Source: Granulosicoccus sp. (GTDB lineage Bacteria > Pseudomonadota > Gammaproteobacteria > Granulosicoccales > Granulosicoccaceae). Taken from it: a stretch of 64,000 bases of DNA. A program made the translations under genes and the position numbers. The DNA is taken from contig JALZUD010000019.1 in the NCBI GenBank assembly GCA_023301725.1, positions 31,507-95,506 on the forward strand, written 5' to 3'. This document shows, piece after piece, positions 28,559 through 37,402 of this stretch; the first letter of the stretch is position 1; the number at the start of each line of letters is the position of its first letter. The notes beneath the pieces are model-generated. The model was not told where the DNA came from. It saw only the letters and a program-made list of their open reading frames with translations, and searched no databases.

Positions 28559-29482
28559 ATGAACAACACACAGCAAACACCTCTAAACACAGGCGTCTTC
28601 GGTCTCGGATCTATGGGTTCAGGCATGGCAGCATCACTGCTTAGAGGTGGCCTAAAAGTTCACGGATTTGACCCACATGCTCCAGCAGTGGGGGCATTTG
28701 TCCGCTCTGGCGGTCTTTCAGGCGATGTGCAAAGCGCTGTGGAAAATCTTGATATTGTTGTATTGGTTGTCGTCAATGCCCAACAGACAGAGTCGGTCCT
28801 ATTTGGCGAAGCCGGTATTGTTCAGTGGCTATCACCTGGCGCAACAGTGATGTCATGTGCGACCGTACCACCAGACTTTGCACGCACCATGGCCGCACGC
28901 TGCAATGAGGTAGGCGTGAACTATCTCGACTCACCCATATCCGGCGGCTCAGTTAAGGCTGCCAGCGGAGAACTCACCGTTATGGCAAGTGGTACACCTG
29001 CCGCATTCGCAGGAGCTGCGCCTGCACTCGATGCGATGGCAGCCAAGGTATTTGCACTGGGTGACGAGCCAGGCGCAGGTTCTGCAATGAAAGTCGTCAA
29101 TCAACTTCTGGCGGGCGTGCACATAGCGGCTGCTGCAGAAGCCATTACCTTTGGCATCAGTCAGGGAATCGATGCCACCCAATGCGTCGAAGTCATATCA
29201 CAATGCGCAGGCACCTCGTGGATGTTCGAGAATCGCGGACCACACATAGCAGCAGGTGACTACACTCCCCACTCCTCTGTAGAGATCTTCGTGAAAGATC
29301 TGGGCATCGTCAGCGACATCGCTCGCCAATCCCGCTTCGCCGCGCCTATTGCTGCAACAGCACTGCAGCAGTTCATTGCAGCCTCAGGCATGGGCCACGG
29401 TCTTGAAGATGATTCTGCAGTTGCAAAGGTTTATGCAAAGCAGGCTGGGGTCAAGTTGCCGGGCGATGTGGCAGAGGAGTGA
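28559..29482 (+). CDS. 3-hydroxyisobutyrate dehydrogenase family NAD(P)-dependent enzyme, LtnD-like
   Basis: It has 307 residues. The Rossmann motif GVFGLGSMGSGMAASLL lies at residues 12-28. The substrate motif SPISGGSVKAASGELTVMAS and the catalytic lysine in GSAMKVVNQLLAG (about 180) are conserved, followed by the all-helical C-terminal domain. It most resembles the beta-hydroxyacid dehydrogenase branch that includes L-threonate dehydrogenase, although the kinase, isomerase and aldolase that accompany LtnD are absent. A sugar-acid substrate is inferred from context. It is the last gene of the operon and convergent with hipA, 15 bases away. Confidence 0.82.
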   Translation: MNNTQQTPLNTGVFGLGSMGSGMAASLLRGGLKVHGFDPHAPAVGAFVRSGGLSGDVQSAVENLDIVVLVVVNAQQTESVLFGEAGIVQWLSPGATVMSCATVPPDFARTMAARCNEVGVNYLDSPISGGSVKAASGELTVMASGTPAAFAGAAPALDAMAAKVFALGDEPGAGSAMKVVNQLLAGVHIAAAAEAITFGISQGIDATQCVEVISQCAGTSWMFENRGPHIAAGDYTPHSSVEIFVKDLGIVSDIARQSRFAAPIAATALQQFIAASGMGHGLEDDSAVAKVYAKQAGVKLPGDVAEE

Positions 29483-29497
29483 TTACAAACCCATAGA

Positions 29498-30739
29498 CTA
29501 CTTTGCATAGGCAACTTGCAGCCTTTTCTCAACAAGTTGAATAGTTGCCTTGTTAACACCTGATGCTGAAGCCAAACTCGCCCAAGCTCTCAAGGCATCC
29601 CTCGTCTGATCCAGAATTTCATCAACCTGTTTTTTTTTCAATCCAGCAACCTTTCCAAGCTCTCGCAAATGTTCAGGCCCCGGCGACCTACCTTCGCCCA
29701 TCACCATCGTACTCTGCTCGCCGCTTGGGCCAGATGAAAACGTCAGATCAAAGGCTGGCGACATACACCATTCCCCTGAGTCATCCATGAGAAACGCAAC
29801 GTTTTTGGAGTGATCATCTCGATTGTGTGCCAGCACATTAAAAACAGCCAAGCGAAACATCTTCGTTGTTTCACGGATATCACGAGTAAGAATGGTTGTG
29901 AACTCGATCAGATCTTCGTAGTCCAGCGATGGTGTTCTGAAATCAGAATGCAGCAGCCCACACGCGGTATGCATATGTAATCGCTTACCGTTTTTTCGGT
30001 CAAAGCGCTTAGTTGCAAAATAGCCTGCATTTTTCTTGCCTTCAAACAGATGCGTATCCATAACTTCAAGTCCAGCATCTCTTGCCATTTGTGCATAAAC
30101 ATATTCCATGGCACCAGAATCAAGGTCATCTTGTACGTTCGCAAACTTTACAAGCCAGGGTTCAAAACCTTCAGACATAGGCTCTGCACCATGAACTAGC
30201 TTTGATGTTTTTTTGTTAAAACTGACCAGTATTTTTGGTCTGGCTCCAGCAGATGAACCGTTCAATGCAAGTAACTCACCCAGCACTTCTTCAGCTTCAC
30301 CCTCCAGTACCCTGAGAGATTGGGATGCTAGCCAATCCAAATCGAGCGCATCAAAACCTTCACTGGATGAATAATCAGGCTCGTAAGTCAATGCGCCCAT
30401 GCCCGAATGCCCCACATGAGCAAGGCGATCCAATGCACTGAATTGTGTTGGCAACATGCCCTGCTGACGCATCGACCGATCAAACAACAACCGTCCCCAT
30501 CCATCCGGCAGACTGTCGTTGAACACACCAGCTAGCCCGTCGAACAGATGAATATCAAAGCTTTGCACACCGGGTTTAAATGGCAGCGATAGAGGCGAAA
30601 TATTTAGCCCTGAATCAAGAAACGATGCGTCAAATTCAAAGTAGATTTTACGTTCTCTAATGGCTAGTCGCCCTATTGCCATCGTATTGCAGTCAAAGTC
30701 CAACCCAACCTTGATCTGTTTAACTGGCGCCGGTGTCAC
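29498..30739 (-). CDS. hipA: HipA-type serine/threonine kinase toxin
   Basis: It has 413 residues. The N-terminal HipA_N region (about 10-110) includes FNDSLPDGWGRLLFDR. The kinase core includes the P-loop-like GSSAGARPKILVSF, the ATP-contact segment EPWLVKFAN, the catalytic loop HNRDDHSKNVAFL and the metal motif PAFDLTFS. All key residues appear intact. HipA kinases phosphorylate aminoacyl-tRNA synthetases or other targets and induce dormancy; the target here is unknown. The start is a GTG whose GTGA overlaps the hipB stop. Confidence 0.9.
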   Translation of the reverse strand: MTPAPVKQIKVGLDFDCNTMAIGRLAIRERKIYFEFDASFLDSGLNISPLSLPFKPGVQSFDIHLFDGLAGVFNDSLPDGWGRLLFDRSMRQQGMLPTQFSALDRLAHVGHSGMGALTYEPDYSSSEGFDALDLDWLASQSLRVLEGEAEEVLGELLALNGSSAGARPKILVSFNKKTSKLVHGAEPMSEGFEPWLVKFANVQDDLDSGAMEYVYAQMARDAGLEVMDTHLFEGKKNAGYFATKRFDRKNGKRLHMHTACGLLHSDFRTPSLDYEDLIEFTTILTRDIRETTKMFRLAVFNVLAHNRDDHSKNVAFLMDDSGEWCMSPAFDLTFSSGPSGEQSTMVMGEGRSPGPEHLRELGKVAGLKKKQVDEILDQTRDALRAWASLASASGVNKATIQLVEKRLQVAYAK

Positions 30740-31041
30740 GAGCGTGAACCACGTTTACGCTTGGGCGGCGCTGTATCTGCCAACACATCATCGATAGACG
30801 CAAACTCCGGGGCACTAACCCGGCTCGCAGCTATGACTTCCTCAAGCCCACCCACGACTAGCATGAGGCTGAAAAGGTTGTCGACGGATACCGAACCAGT
30901 TTGCTCGAATTTGCGCAAAGTTGCCAACGCAACACCTGAACGCTTACTGAGGCCTGCTTGTGTCAGGCTCATTGCCAGCCGTCGTTCGCGTACGTTGGTG
31001 GCTAGCGCCAACTTGGCTTTAGGCAAGGTATTTATAACCAT
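30736..31041 (-). CDS. hipB: HipB-type antitoxin, XRE-family repressor
   Basis: It has 101 residues from the ATG at 31041 (a GTG at 31062 would add seven). The helix-turn-helix MSLTQAGLSKRSGVALATLR lies at about 24-43. The C-terminus is basic and tail-like (APPKRKRGSRS). It should bind and neutralise the kinase and repress the operon. A short inverted repeat (31075-31089) lies upstream. It overlaps hipA by four bases. Confidence 0.88.
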   Translation of the reverse strand: MVINTLPKAKLALATNVRERRLAMSLTQAGLSKRSGVALATLRKFEQTGSVSVDNLFSLMLVVGGLEEVIAASRVSAPEFASIDDVLADTAPPKRKRGSRS

Positions 31042-31074
31042 AATATTATCACTTACCCGCACATATAACTTTAT

Positions 31075-31089
31075 ATACTATTAGAGTAT
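31075..31089. promoter_or_regulatory. Inverted repeat upstream of hipBA
   Basis: ATACTATTAGAGTAT has five-base arms and a five-base centre, in an AT-rich region 34 bases before the hipB ATG. The position suits an autoregulatory operator. The sequence differs from the E. coli HipB site, so the assignment is by position only. Confidence 0.35.
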
Positions 31090-31299
31090 TACTTATAAAT
31101 CAAATATGTGAAATTCTACATAAGAACTTCGAGTAAAAAAGGGATCTCAATGCCCATACTTAGACATAGATGATCGAGTTCACATCCCCCGCACGGGTGA
31201 TGACGACCAACGCCCAGCCGCCTTACTCTAGGGGCACGCAAAGAGCAGCCAATCCTGATTCTTTGTCTCGCCCACCACACAGTGAGAGGATTCATAAAC

Positions 31300-31929
31300 A
31301 TGTCTAAATTACTCAAGCTCGCAACACCACTTTGCGCCGCTATAGCACTGAGCGCATGCGCAAGCATGCCAAGCCCCATTCCTGAACAACCCGCACTTGC
31401 AGAACTGCCTGAAATGGATTCAATGAGTTACGAGACAGGTTTTCGCATGGACTACGTGGATGAACTCACCGGAGAGAAACGAAATTGGACAGTGACTGAC
31501 GTGTCTGAAGACGGCACGGTGTACGCAACCATTAACAACGGTTGCAAATGGTGGACAACAAAATCTTGGTTCGACGGCGTGCTTGGTTGGGAGAACTGTG
31601 GCACTGGTGACTGGAGTACCGGTGAGGGAGTCGCCACCAAAGCATCTGAACCGCTGTGGCCACTGGCTGATGGCAAGACTGCAACGTACTCATACTCGTT
31701 AACAAACTCTGTGGGAAAAACCGACAAACACACCAGAAAATGCGCTGTTTCCACCGCCAATGTTGAGACCAGCATTGGCCCACTGGATGCCTACAAAGTG
31801 GCCTGCAAAGACGGCTATGGTGAAGGCAGTAATATAAGAACCTGGTATATCAGTCCCGAACATGGTGAGATTAGCTTTTCACGCTGGGAAATTGGCAAAG
31901 GCATGCGCACTCACAATCGCTATTTATAG
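31300..31929 (+). CDS. Putative lipoprotein of unknown function
   Basis: It has 209 residues from the ATG at 31300, which follows GAGAGGA. The lipobox is LSAC, with the cysteine at about residue 20 after a short signal peptide. The mature protein is rich in Trp and aromatic residues (NNGCKWWTTKSWFDGVLGWE) and predicted mainly beta. Four further cysteines could form disulfides. No family is recognised. A terminator hairpin lies 30 bases downstream. Confidence 0.75.
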   Translation: MSKLLKLATPLCAAIALSACASMPSPIPEQPALAELPEMDSMSYETGFRMDYVDELTGEKRNWTVTDVSEDGTVYATINNGCKWWTTKSWFDGVLGWENCGTGDWSTGEGVATKASEPLWPLADGKTATYSYSLTNSVGKTDKHTRKCAVSTANVETSIGPLDAYKVACKDGYGEGSNIRTWYISPEHGEISFSRWEIGKGMRTHNRYL

Positions 31930-31958
31930 CCGATAGATACGCTATTCGATGAGCTGAT

Positions 31959-31979
31959 GGCGTTGTATTTCACAACGCC
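31959..31979 (+). terminator. Terminator hairpin after the lipoprotein gene
   Basis: GGCGTTGT pairs with ACAACGCC around ATTTC and is followed by TTCTT. It is a reasonable intrinsic terminator with a short U-tract. Confidence 0.55.
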
Positions 31980-32023
31980 TTCTTGGTTGTCGATGCATAA
32001 CAGTACTTTTTGGTAAGTTCCAC

Positions 32024-32401
32024 TTAAACAAAACGATTTACAAGATTCTCCAAGATTTCCTGTTGGCCCGAACGCGGTATTGGATCTATATTTTCAGCCT
32101 CAACTCGCGCCGCAGCGCTTTCCAAATCACCTTGCAACATTTGTGTTGCTACAGGTGTTTCCCAACCGGCATATCTGTCACTACGCATAGATTCAAGCGA
32201 GCCATCGCTCAACAGTTCAGCAGCTGCTTTAAAACCTCGTGCGCAAACATCCATGGCCCCTGCGTGAGCTGCGATTAAATCCAAAGGATCAAGGGATTGA
32301 CGACGAAGCTTAGCGTCGAAGTTTGTTCCGCCTTTGTTGAAACCTCCTGCTCTCAACACTTCATAGTACGCAAGTGCCACTTCCGGAACATTATTGGCCA
32401 T
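32024..32401 (-). pseudogene. xylA: Orphan C-terminal fragment of xylose isomerase
   Basis: This 125-codon frame matches only the last third of XylA (normally about 440 residues): [42 protein letters not shown] and [16 protein letters not shown]. Homology begins at the second codon, and the sequence upstream runs directly into the HtrA-like gene's 3' end, so the N-terminal two thirds, with most of the active site, are gone. No xylose genes are nearby. The frame is unbroken and has an ATG but no ribosome-binding site. It is either a recent deletion remnant or an expressed fragment; I favour a remnant. Confidence 0.85.
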
Positions 32402-32431
32402 TGTCTGACGGCAAGAACGTCACAGACTTAT

Positions 32432-33472
32432 TTATTCTGTGGCTACAGCAAGCAGGTCCAAAACCTCACCGCCTCGCAGCACCTTTACAGCGAAACTGTC
32501 ACCTGGAGTTAATGAAGCGATTTGCTCTTTGATAGCCTTAAAATTGTGCGGGCCATCGCATACGATTCCCTGAATAGACAGAACAATATCTCCACCAAGT
32601 TTGAAATCAACCCCATTAATCCGGGTTGTGATTGTCCCGCCTTTCATGCCCGCGGCATCAGCAATCGAGCCACTGACAACATGCTGTACCAGCATGCCGG
32701 TGGGTTGTGGAACATTTAATGCCGCCGCAATATTGGGTTCAAGGAAAATGCCTTCGAATCCTGTCCAGAATGCTGACCCGTTCAATAATGCCTCTTCAAC
32801 GCCGTTTATTGAGACGGCAAAGCCAATGCCATCGAAACCTCCGCTTTTTGTCAATATAAAACTGACAATCCCGATGACGTCACCCTCTTTGCTGAACATA
32901 GGACCACCGGAATTTCCAGTATTGATGGACGTGTCTGTTTGCAAAAATTCAATGGGTTCTCCACCGGCTATCAATCCCCGGCTTAACCGGCCTGACAATG
33001 TACCCACAGATAGCGTCTGCTCGATACCAAAAGGGGCACCTATCACGTACACCGGCTCACCAATCCTCACATCGTCAGAGTCGCCAATGGTTGCAACCGA
33101 CGCATTTTCGGGAGGGTTTTCTAGTTGTAGCACAGCAACATCGCTACTAATGACAGAGGTGACTACCTCGGCAGGCGTGGTGTACCCGTCTTTGAATTTG
33201 ACGACAATACGATCTGCGCTTTGAATGACATGAGCCGCCGTAATAACAAGAGTTTCTTCTATCAACACTCCTGAGCCAAGTCCAAGTGGCGTAACTTGCT
33301 CCCCATCAGAGCCCACAGTAGCGGTGTGGATAGTGACGACCGAGGCGCTAGTATCGGCATAAAGGTCTGAGAAATCCTGAGCGTTTGCAGTAAAAGAAAA
33401 CGCAAACAGCACAATGGCCAAAAGAGAATTACACAGGGCAGTTGGCATTGTCTGATTTTCAAAAGATGGCAT
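32432..33472 (-). CDS. HtrA/DegP-like S1C serine protease
   Basis: A 346-residue periplasmic protease with a signal peptide ending near TANA-Q (about 31). The catalytic triad is His81 (VITAAHV), Asp111 (SSDVAVLQL) and Ser188 (NTGNSGGPMF). One PDZ domain follows (about 245-340: GMLVQHVVSGSIADAAGMKG). A single PDZ makes it DegS-like in layout, but the cleavable signal suggests a soluble protein. An alternative start at 33448 (MPTALCNSLLAIV) gives a more compact signal peptide. No rseA or rpoE lies nearby. Confidence 0.9.
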   Translation of the reverse strand: MPSFENQTMPTALCNSLLAIVLFAFSFTANAQDFSDLYADTSASVVTIHTATVGSDGEQVTPLGLGSGVLIEETLVITAAHVIQSADRIVVKFKDGYTTPAEVVTSVISSDVAVLQLENPPENASVATIGDSDDVRIGEPVYVIGAPFGIEQTLSVGTLSGRLSRGLIAGGEPIEFLQTDTSINTGNSGGPMFSKEGDVIGIVSFILTKSGGFDGIGFAVSINGVEEALLNGSAFWTGFEGIFLEPNIAAALNVPQPTGMLVQHVVSGSIADAAGMKGGTITTRINGVDFKLGGDIVLSIQGIVCDGPHNFKAIKEQIASLTPGDSFAVKVLRGGEVLDLLAVATE

Positions 33473-33760
33473 TTATTAGATGACTCGTTGCTGTAAGCTT
33501 GGGTCAAATTTACTACGTAATGCAACTCATTACCATCTATCTTATTGAAGCAAATGGTGACCAGTTAGTCAATGTACTGTAAGACGCTGCCATCGCGATA
33601 CAAGAACTGTAGCCATAACAGTTTGAGCTAAGATTGAACTCCGCACCTTGGAAGCAACGCTTCTGCGGAAGTATCTGGTACCGGAATGTTTCCAGCGCGT
33701 CTCTCATTGCTCTTTCATGACGTGTTAAATTGGCAAACTCACTCCTACGATCTAAATCAA

Positions 33761-33787
33761 TCAGGGCGCTATACCTCAGCGCCCTGA
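33761..33787 (-). terminator. Strong hairpin downstream of the Pro/Glu-repeat lipoprotein
   Basis: TCAGGGCGCT pairs perfectly with AGCGCCCTGA around seven bases. On the minus strand it lies just after the lipoprotein stop and is followed by TTGATTT, an incomplete U-tract. The remaining intergenic stretch to 33473 shows no convincing gene; the 85-codon frame there has non-protein-like composition. Confidence 0.55.
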
Positions 33788-33812
33788 CTAGCATCGTTTA
33801 ACACACTATCAG

Positions 33813-34913
33813 TTAACGTACTTCAAAAGTAGTGACTACCTGATTGTCGACAGCGTCTGTCAATGTGCCACTAAAGGTAGAAAACACCCCATTGTTTTGC
33901 ACAGTAACAACGTAGTTACTAGCGCCGACACCACAGTCTGAAAAAAGATCCACAATTACAGTGTAGGTACCAGCAGGTGCAGAAACACCTTCGTAGGTGA
34001 TGTTCTCATTGTTAACACCATCGATGATACAGATTACGTTCGAATCCAAGTCAAGCATCCCTCCGGCCGCAGATAAAGTATTGCTAAAGTCAATCTGCTC
34101 ACCATTTGGCTCAATGAGGTAAAGATCCATGTCCGTAGCAGCATCCCAGCTGACGCTGACCTGTAATTCGCCAGTACCGACAGTCACCGTCTCTAGAGTC
34201 GCAGAGTTTATTCCACTAATGGCCCCATCTGCAGCTCCCACCTGAACGTCGACTTGCTGCGCTGCCCCGGCTTCCAAATCTGACTGATAGGTTACGACCA
34301 GCTCTGCCGAGGTCACGGCAGTTGGCAATAGAATCTGAAAGTACCCTTCAGCACCTCCGCCTTCTTGGTTTGCAACAACAAAAATAGTTGAGAACGGAGC
34401 TGAGGCTGCTATCGGTATGGCGATGGATCCACCTGCAATGACAGTGGTATTTGCTTCATCCACTGACAACGGATCAAGTGTTAACGCGCCGATGGCATCA
34501 GGAGGTGTACCGACAAAATAGTCACCTTGAATACCGTCAACTTGCACACCTGCAGCATCATCCAACGGAGTTACCGGCTGAGGCTCTGGCTCAGGCGTAA
34601 ACGGCGGCTCTGGCTCTGGCGTAAACGGCGGCTCCGGCTCTGGCGTAAACGGCGGCTCTGGCTCTGGCTCTGGCGTTGGCTCTGGCGTTGGCTCTGGCGT
34701 TGGCTCTGGCGTTGGCTCTGGCGTTGGCTCTGGCGTTGGCTCTGGTATTGGCTCTGGTATCGGATCCGCTATAACAGGATTTTCTGCATCAGCGTCATTC
34801 TCTGGTGTGGAATCGTCGCTACTGCTACTACCTCCACAACTAGCTACTGACACGGCAGCAATGAGGACGGCGACATTGACTCGTGTGGCTCGGGACTTCC
34901 ATATAGTTCGCAA
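33813..34913 (-). CDS. Lipoprotein with Pro-Glu repeat linker
   Basis: It has 366 residues from a TTG at 34913, seven bases after AAGGAG; the longer frame to 35027 has no signal-like start. The lipobox is SVASC (Cys about 20), followed by GGSSSSDDS. Residues about 45-110 form a stiff linker of PEPT repeats, then three PPFTPEPE units, probably spanning part of the periplasm or holding the domain off the membrane. The C-terminal region (about 130-366) is beta-rich and includes [20 protein letters not shown] and a pre-peptidase-like [20 protein letters not shown], so it may bind a ligand or metal. Function unknown. Confidence 0.82.
   Translation of the reverse strand: MRTIWKSRATRVNVAVLIAAVSVASCGGSSSSDDSTPENDADAENPVIADPIPEPIPEPTPEPTPEPTPEPTPEPTPEPTPEPEPEPPFTPEPEPPFTPEPEPPFTPEPEPQPVTPLDDAAGVQVDGIQGDYFVGTPPDAIGALTLDPLSVDEANTTVIAGGSIAIPIAASAPFSTIFVVANQEGGGAEGYFQILLPTAVTSAELVVTYQSDLEAGAAQQVDVQVGAADGAISGINSATLETVTVGTGELQVSVSWDAATDMDLYLIEPNGEQIDFSNTLSAAGGMLDLDSNVICIIDGVNNENITYEGVSAPAGTYTVIVDLFSDCGVGASNYVVTVQNNGVFSTFSGTLTDAVDNQVVTTFEVR
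34590..34760. repeat. Tandem repeats encoding the Pro-Glu linker
   Basis: The plus strand shows repeated 24-30-base units containing GGCTCTGGCGTAAACGGC, followed by a run of 12-base units GGCTCTGGCGTT (about 34673-34740) and two GGCTCTGGTATT/C variants. The near-identity of units suggests recent slippage and likely length variation between strains. Confidence 0.85.
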
Positions 34914-35261
34914 AATAGTTCTCCTTGAAAAAGTGCGATGGGACGTACAATTACAGTGTATCCATAGTGCAAGGTAGAAAACAGCGGTCTTTGGACCCAA
35001 CTTCATGTCGGTATTGACACTTGACATCTATACGCAAACTTTGGTTTTCTTACTCTTACAGCGAATGAGTGACGCCACTCACATTTTTTCTAAGCTACAA
35101 ATTACGCTGCAAAATCTTTTCTGTTCACTTCCTATTTCTCCGTGTATCCGCAAATCCCAAAGCTAGCTTTGACATGAATGACGCCATGTAAGGTAAAACG
35201 CTTTAATTAGCCTCGGCAATACGTGGGCTTTACCGTAGAACGAAGGCTGAATTTCCTCAAA

Positions 35262-35284
35262 GAAAAACACTCCCGCGGGAGTGT
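35262..35284 (-). terminator. Intrinsic terminator on the minus strand, upstream of sppA
   Basis: ACACTCCCGCGGGAGTGT is an 18-base perfect palindrome (35267-35284), followed on the minus strand by TTTTTCTTT. It would stop transcription coming leftward from the sppA start region, where no minus-strand gene is known. The whole gap 34914-35384 otherwise shows no gene. Confidence 0.55.
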
Positions 35285-35384
35285 ATCGCCACCGACATTC
35301 TTGCGTATACCCTTTATTCTTCCTTAAAAACGCTTTCTCCCTCCTCTCTAACTAATGCTAGATCCCACTAGCAATGGATTCACA

Positions 35385-37229
35385 ATGCGTACTTCTTCCC
35401 GCAAAAAATCTGGCCTCTTCAGAAGATTCTTTCGTTTGCTGTGGCGATCAATCAAAGCGTTCAATACTCTGGTGTTTAGCCTGATTTTTCTATTTCTGAT
35501 AGCAGGCGTATTATTTTTAGTATTCAACCAGAGAGGCCCATCCATACCAAACGGTGTAGCACTGGTGCTTAACCCTAAAGGCTCTCTAGTGGAGCAGCAA
35601 ACCTTCGTTGGAGCAGCTTCCCTGCTCCAGGGCAACGATCTTCCTCAGGAAGCATTGGTCAAAGATATTACTGATGCACTTGCACTGGCAAAAGACGACG
35701 AACGCATTGCACTTGTCGTGCTTGACCTGGATGACCTCGGCCAAGGATTGTTGCCAAAGTTGGAAAGAGTCGCTGCGGCAATCGTTGATTTTAAAACTAG
35801 CGGTAAACAGGTCATTGCTGTTGCAGACAACTACAGCCAATCAGCATTGTTTCTAGCTGCGCAGGCTGATGAAGTGTTATTAAATCCGGAAGGCATGGCC
35901 ATACCAGAGGGCTTTGCTATGTATAACCCATTCTTTAAATCCTTTCTTGATAAATACGAGGTTACCGTCAACCTGTTCAAAGTTGGCAAATATAAGTCGG
36001 CTGCTGATCCTTTCACTCGCGATAGCATCTCGCCTGAAGATAGTGAAGCACGTGGACTGATTCTGGATGCATGGTGGGCCTCATACACCACAGAGATTGA
36101 AACAGCACGAGGAATGGCCGCTGGTAGCATAGACGAGATGCTTCAAAACGCCACGGATCAGCTTCAATCTGTGGGTGGGAACCTAGCTGAGTTGTCGCTG
36201 AAAAAAGGCTTGGTAGATCGTCTGGTGACAGCATCCGAGCGCCGAAATTATCTCATTGAGCTTGTCGGTGAAGATACTGATAAGAAGAACTATCGAGGCG
36301 TATCCTATACGCAATATCTTTATGCTGCGCGTTCGCCAATAGTCAAGCCCGAAGCGAACCGGGTGGCAGTGATCACGGCTGTGGGAAATATTCTCGATGG
36401 TGATGCACCTACCGGAGAGATTGGCGGTCGTTCATTGTCCAAACTCATCAGAAAAGCTGCATCTAATGAGAGGGTTGCGGCTATTGTCGTACGTATTGAT
36501 TCCGGAGGCGGCAGTAAAACAGCCTCGGAAATTATTCGTAGCGAACTTAGCGCTGCACAGGCATCGGGTATTCCTGTCGTGGCATCAATGGGCTCGTTTG
36601 CGGCGTCTGGAGGGTATTGGATAGCAGCCTCAGCAGATGAAATATGGGCATCGCCTACTACAATAACTGGCTCCATTGGAATCTTTGGACTCTTGCCCAC
36701 CTTTGAAAAAACGCTAGCTCGTTACGGTATCTATAGTGACGGCGTTACCACCACACCGATAGCAGGCGGAGCCAGTGTGATGCGAGGTGTTACACCTGTC
36801 TACGGCGAGGTCTTACAAACGGTTATAGAAGCAGGCTATCAGCAATTCCTGACCACCGTGGCCGACGGGCGAGGCATGACGGTAGAGTCTGTGCATGAGA
36901 TCGCCCAGGGGCGAATATGGACTGGTAAAAAGGCGCAGGAGTTAGGACTGGTCGATGAGCTGGGAGATCTTGAACAAGCTATCAATGCCGCAGCAAAGCT
37001 GGGCAGTGTCGATGAACACTCTGTGTGGCATGTGGAGCCTGAACGATCAGCAGAGGAAGCCATTCTGCGAACTCTTATGAAAAGTACGGCAAGTATTCTG
37101 CCGAAAACAACAGCCAACCCTGTGTCTCAGATGACTCACTTGATTAAAGAGGAACTTGGTTTTTTACAGCGCCTTAATGATCCCCAACATGCTTACGTGA
37201 TCTGCGGAGAATGTATCGCTTTGCCGTAA
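35385..37229 (+). CDS. sppA: Signal peptide peptidase SppA, 67-kDa type
   Basis: A 614-residue inner-membrane protease that degrades cleaved signal peptides. The N-terminal membrane anchor is at about residues 27-50. It is a tandem duplication of the S49 fold: the general-base lysine lies in the N-terminal half (GKYKSAADPF, Lys204) and the nucleophile in the C-terminal half (GSFAASGGYWIA, Ser408), matching the E. coli K209/S409 pair. The start at 35385 (MRTSSRKKSGLF) is favoured by GGA at a good distance; an in-frame ATG at 35355 lies just before a TGCTAG/CTAGCA hairpin (35356-35373) and lacks a ribosome-binding site. Confidence 0.94.
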   Translation: MRTSSRKKSGLFRRFFRLLWRSIKAFNTLVFSLIFLFLIAGVLFLVFNQRGPSIPNGVALVLNPKGSLVEQQTFVGAASLLQGNDLPQEALVKDITDALALAKDDERIALVVLDLDDLGQGLLPKLERVAAAIVDFKTSGKQVIAVADNYSQSALFLAAQADEVLLNPEGMAIPEGFAMYNPFFKSFLDKYEVTVNLFKVGKYKSAADPFTRDSISPEDSEARGLILDAWWASYTTEIETARGMAAGSIDEMLQNATDQLQSVGGNLAELSLKKGLVDRLVTASERRNYLIELVGEDTDKKNYRGVSYTQYLYAARSPIVKPEANRVAVITAVGNILDGDAPTGEIGGRSLSKLIRKAASNERVAAIVVRIDSGGGSKTASEIIRSELSAAQASGIPVVASMGSFAASGGYWIAASADEIWASPTTITGSIGIFGLLPTFEKTLARYGIYSDGVTTTPIAGGASVMRGVTPVYGEVLQTVIEAGYQQFLTTVADGRGMTVESVHEIAQGRIWTGKKAQELGLVDELGDLEQAINAAAKLGSVDEHSVWHVEPERSAEEAILRTLMKSTASILPKTTANPVSQMTHLIKEELGFLQRLNDPQHAYVICGECIALP

Positions 37230-37248
37230 GAAACGCCTAGCCCACAAT

Positions 37249-37266
37249 ATGTGATAAGCATCACAT
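37249..37266. promoter_or_regulatory. CRP-like binding site
   Basis: ATGTGATAAGCATCACAT is a perfect palindrome with a four-base centre and matches the TGTGA-N6-TCACA consensus of cyclic-AMP receptor protein exactly. It lies 20 bases after the sppA stop and about 137 bases before the hydrolase start, and could activate the hydrolase gene. Confidence 0.6.
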
Positions 37267-37402
37267 TCCTGTGTTACCTTCAAGTGAAGCTATAAGAGTG
37301 CAGAGCATATAGGCGTATAGCAATGAATGAATCAATTGCTACACGCCAATGCTCATAAGCAACGATAAACCCACCCTTGAACCTTCCACTTGCGAGAACA
37401 GG

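Noticed and set aside
33537..33794. 85-codon minus-strand frame in the gap after the Pro/Glu lipoprotein gene
   Set aside because: Its start lies inside a terminator-like hairpin, it has no ribosome-binding site, and the predicted protein resembles no family.
34527..34850. 107-codon plus-strand frame made of RLWLWR-type repeats
   Set aside because: It is the antisense of the Pro-Glu repeat DNA; the composition follows from the repeat.
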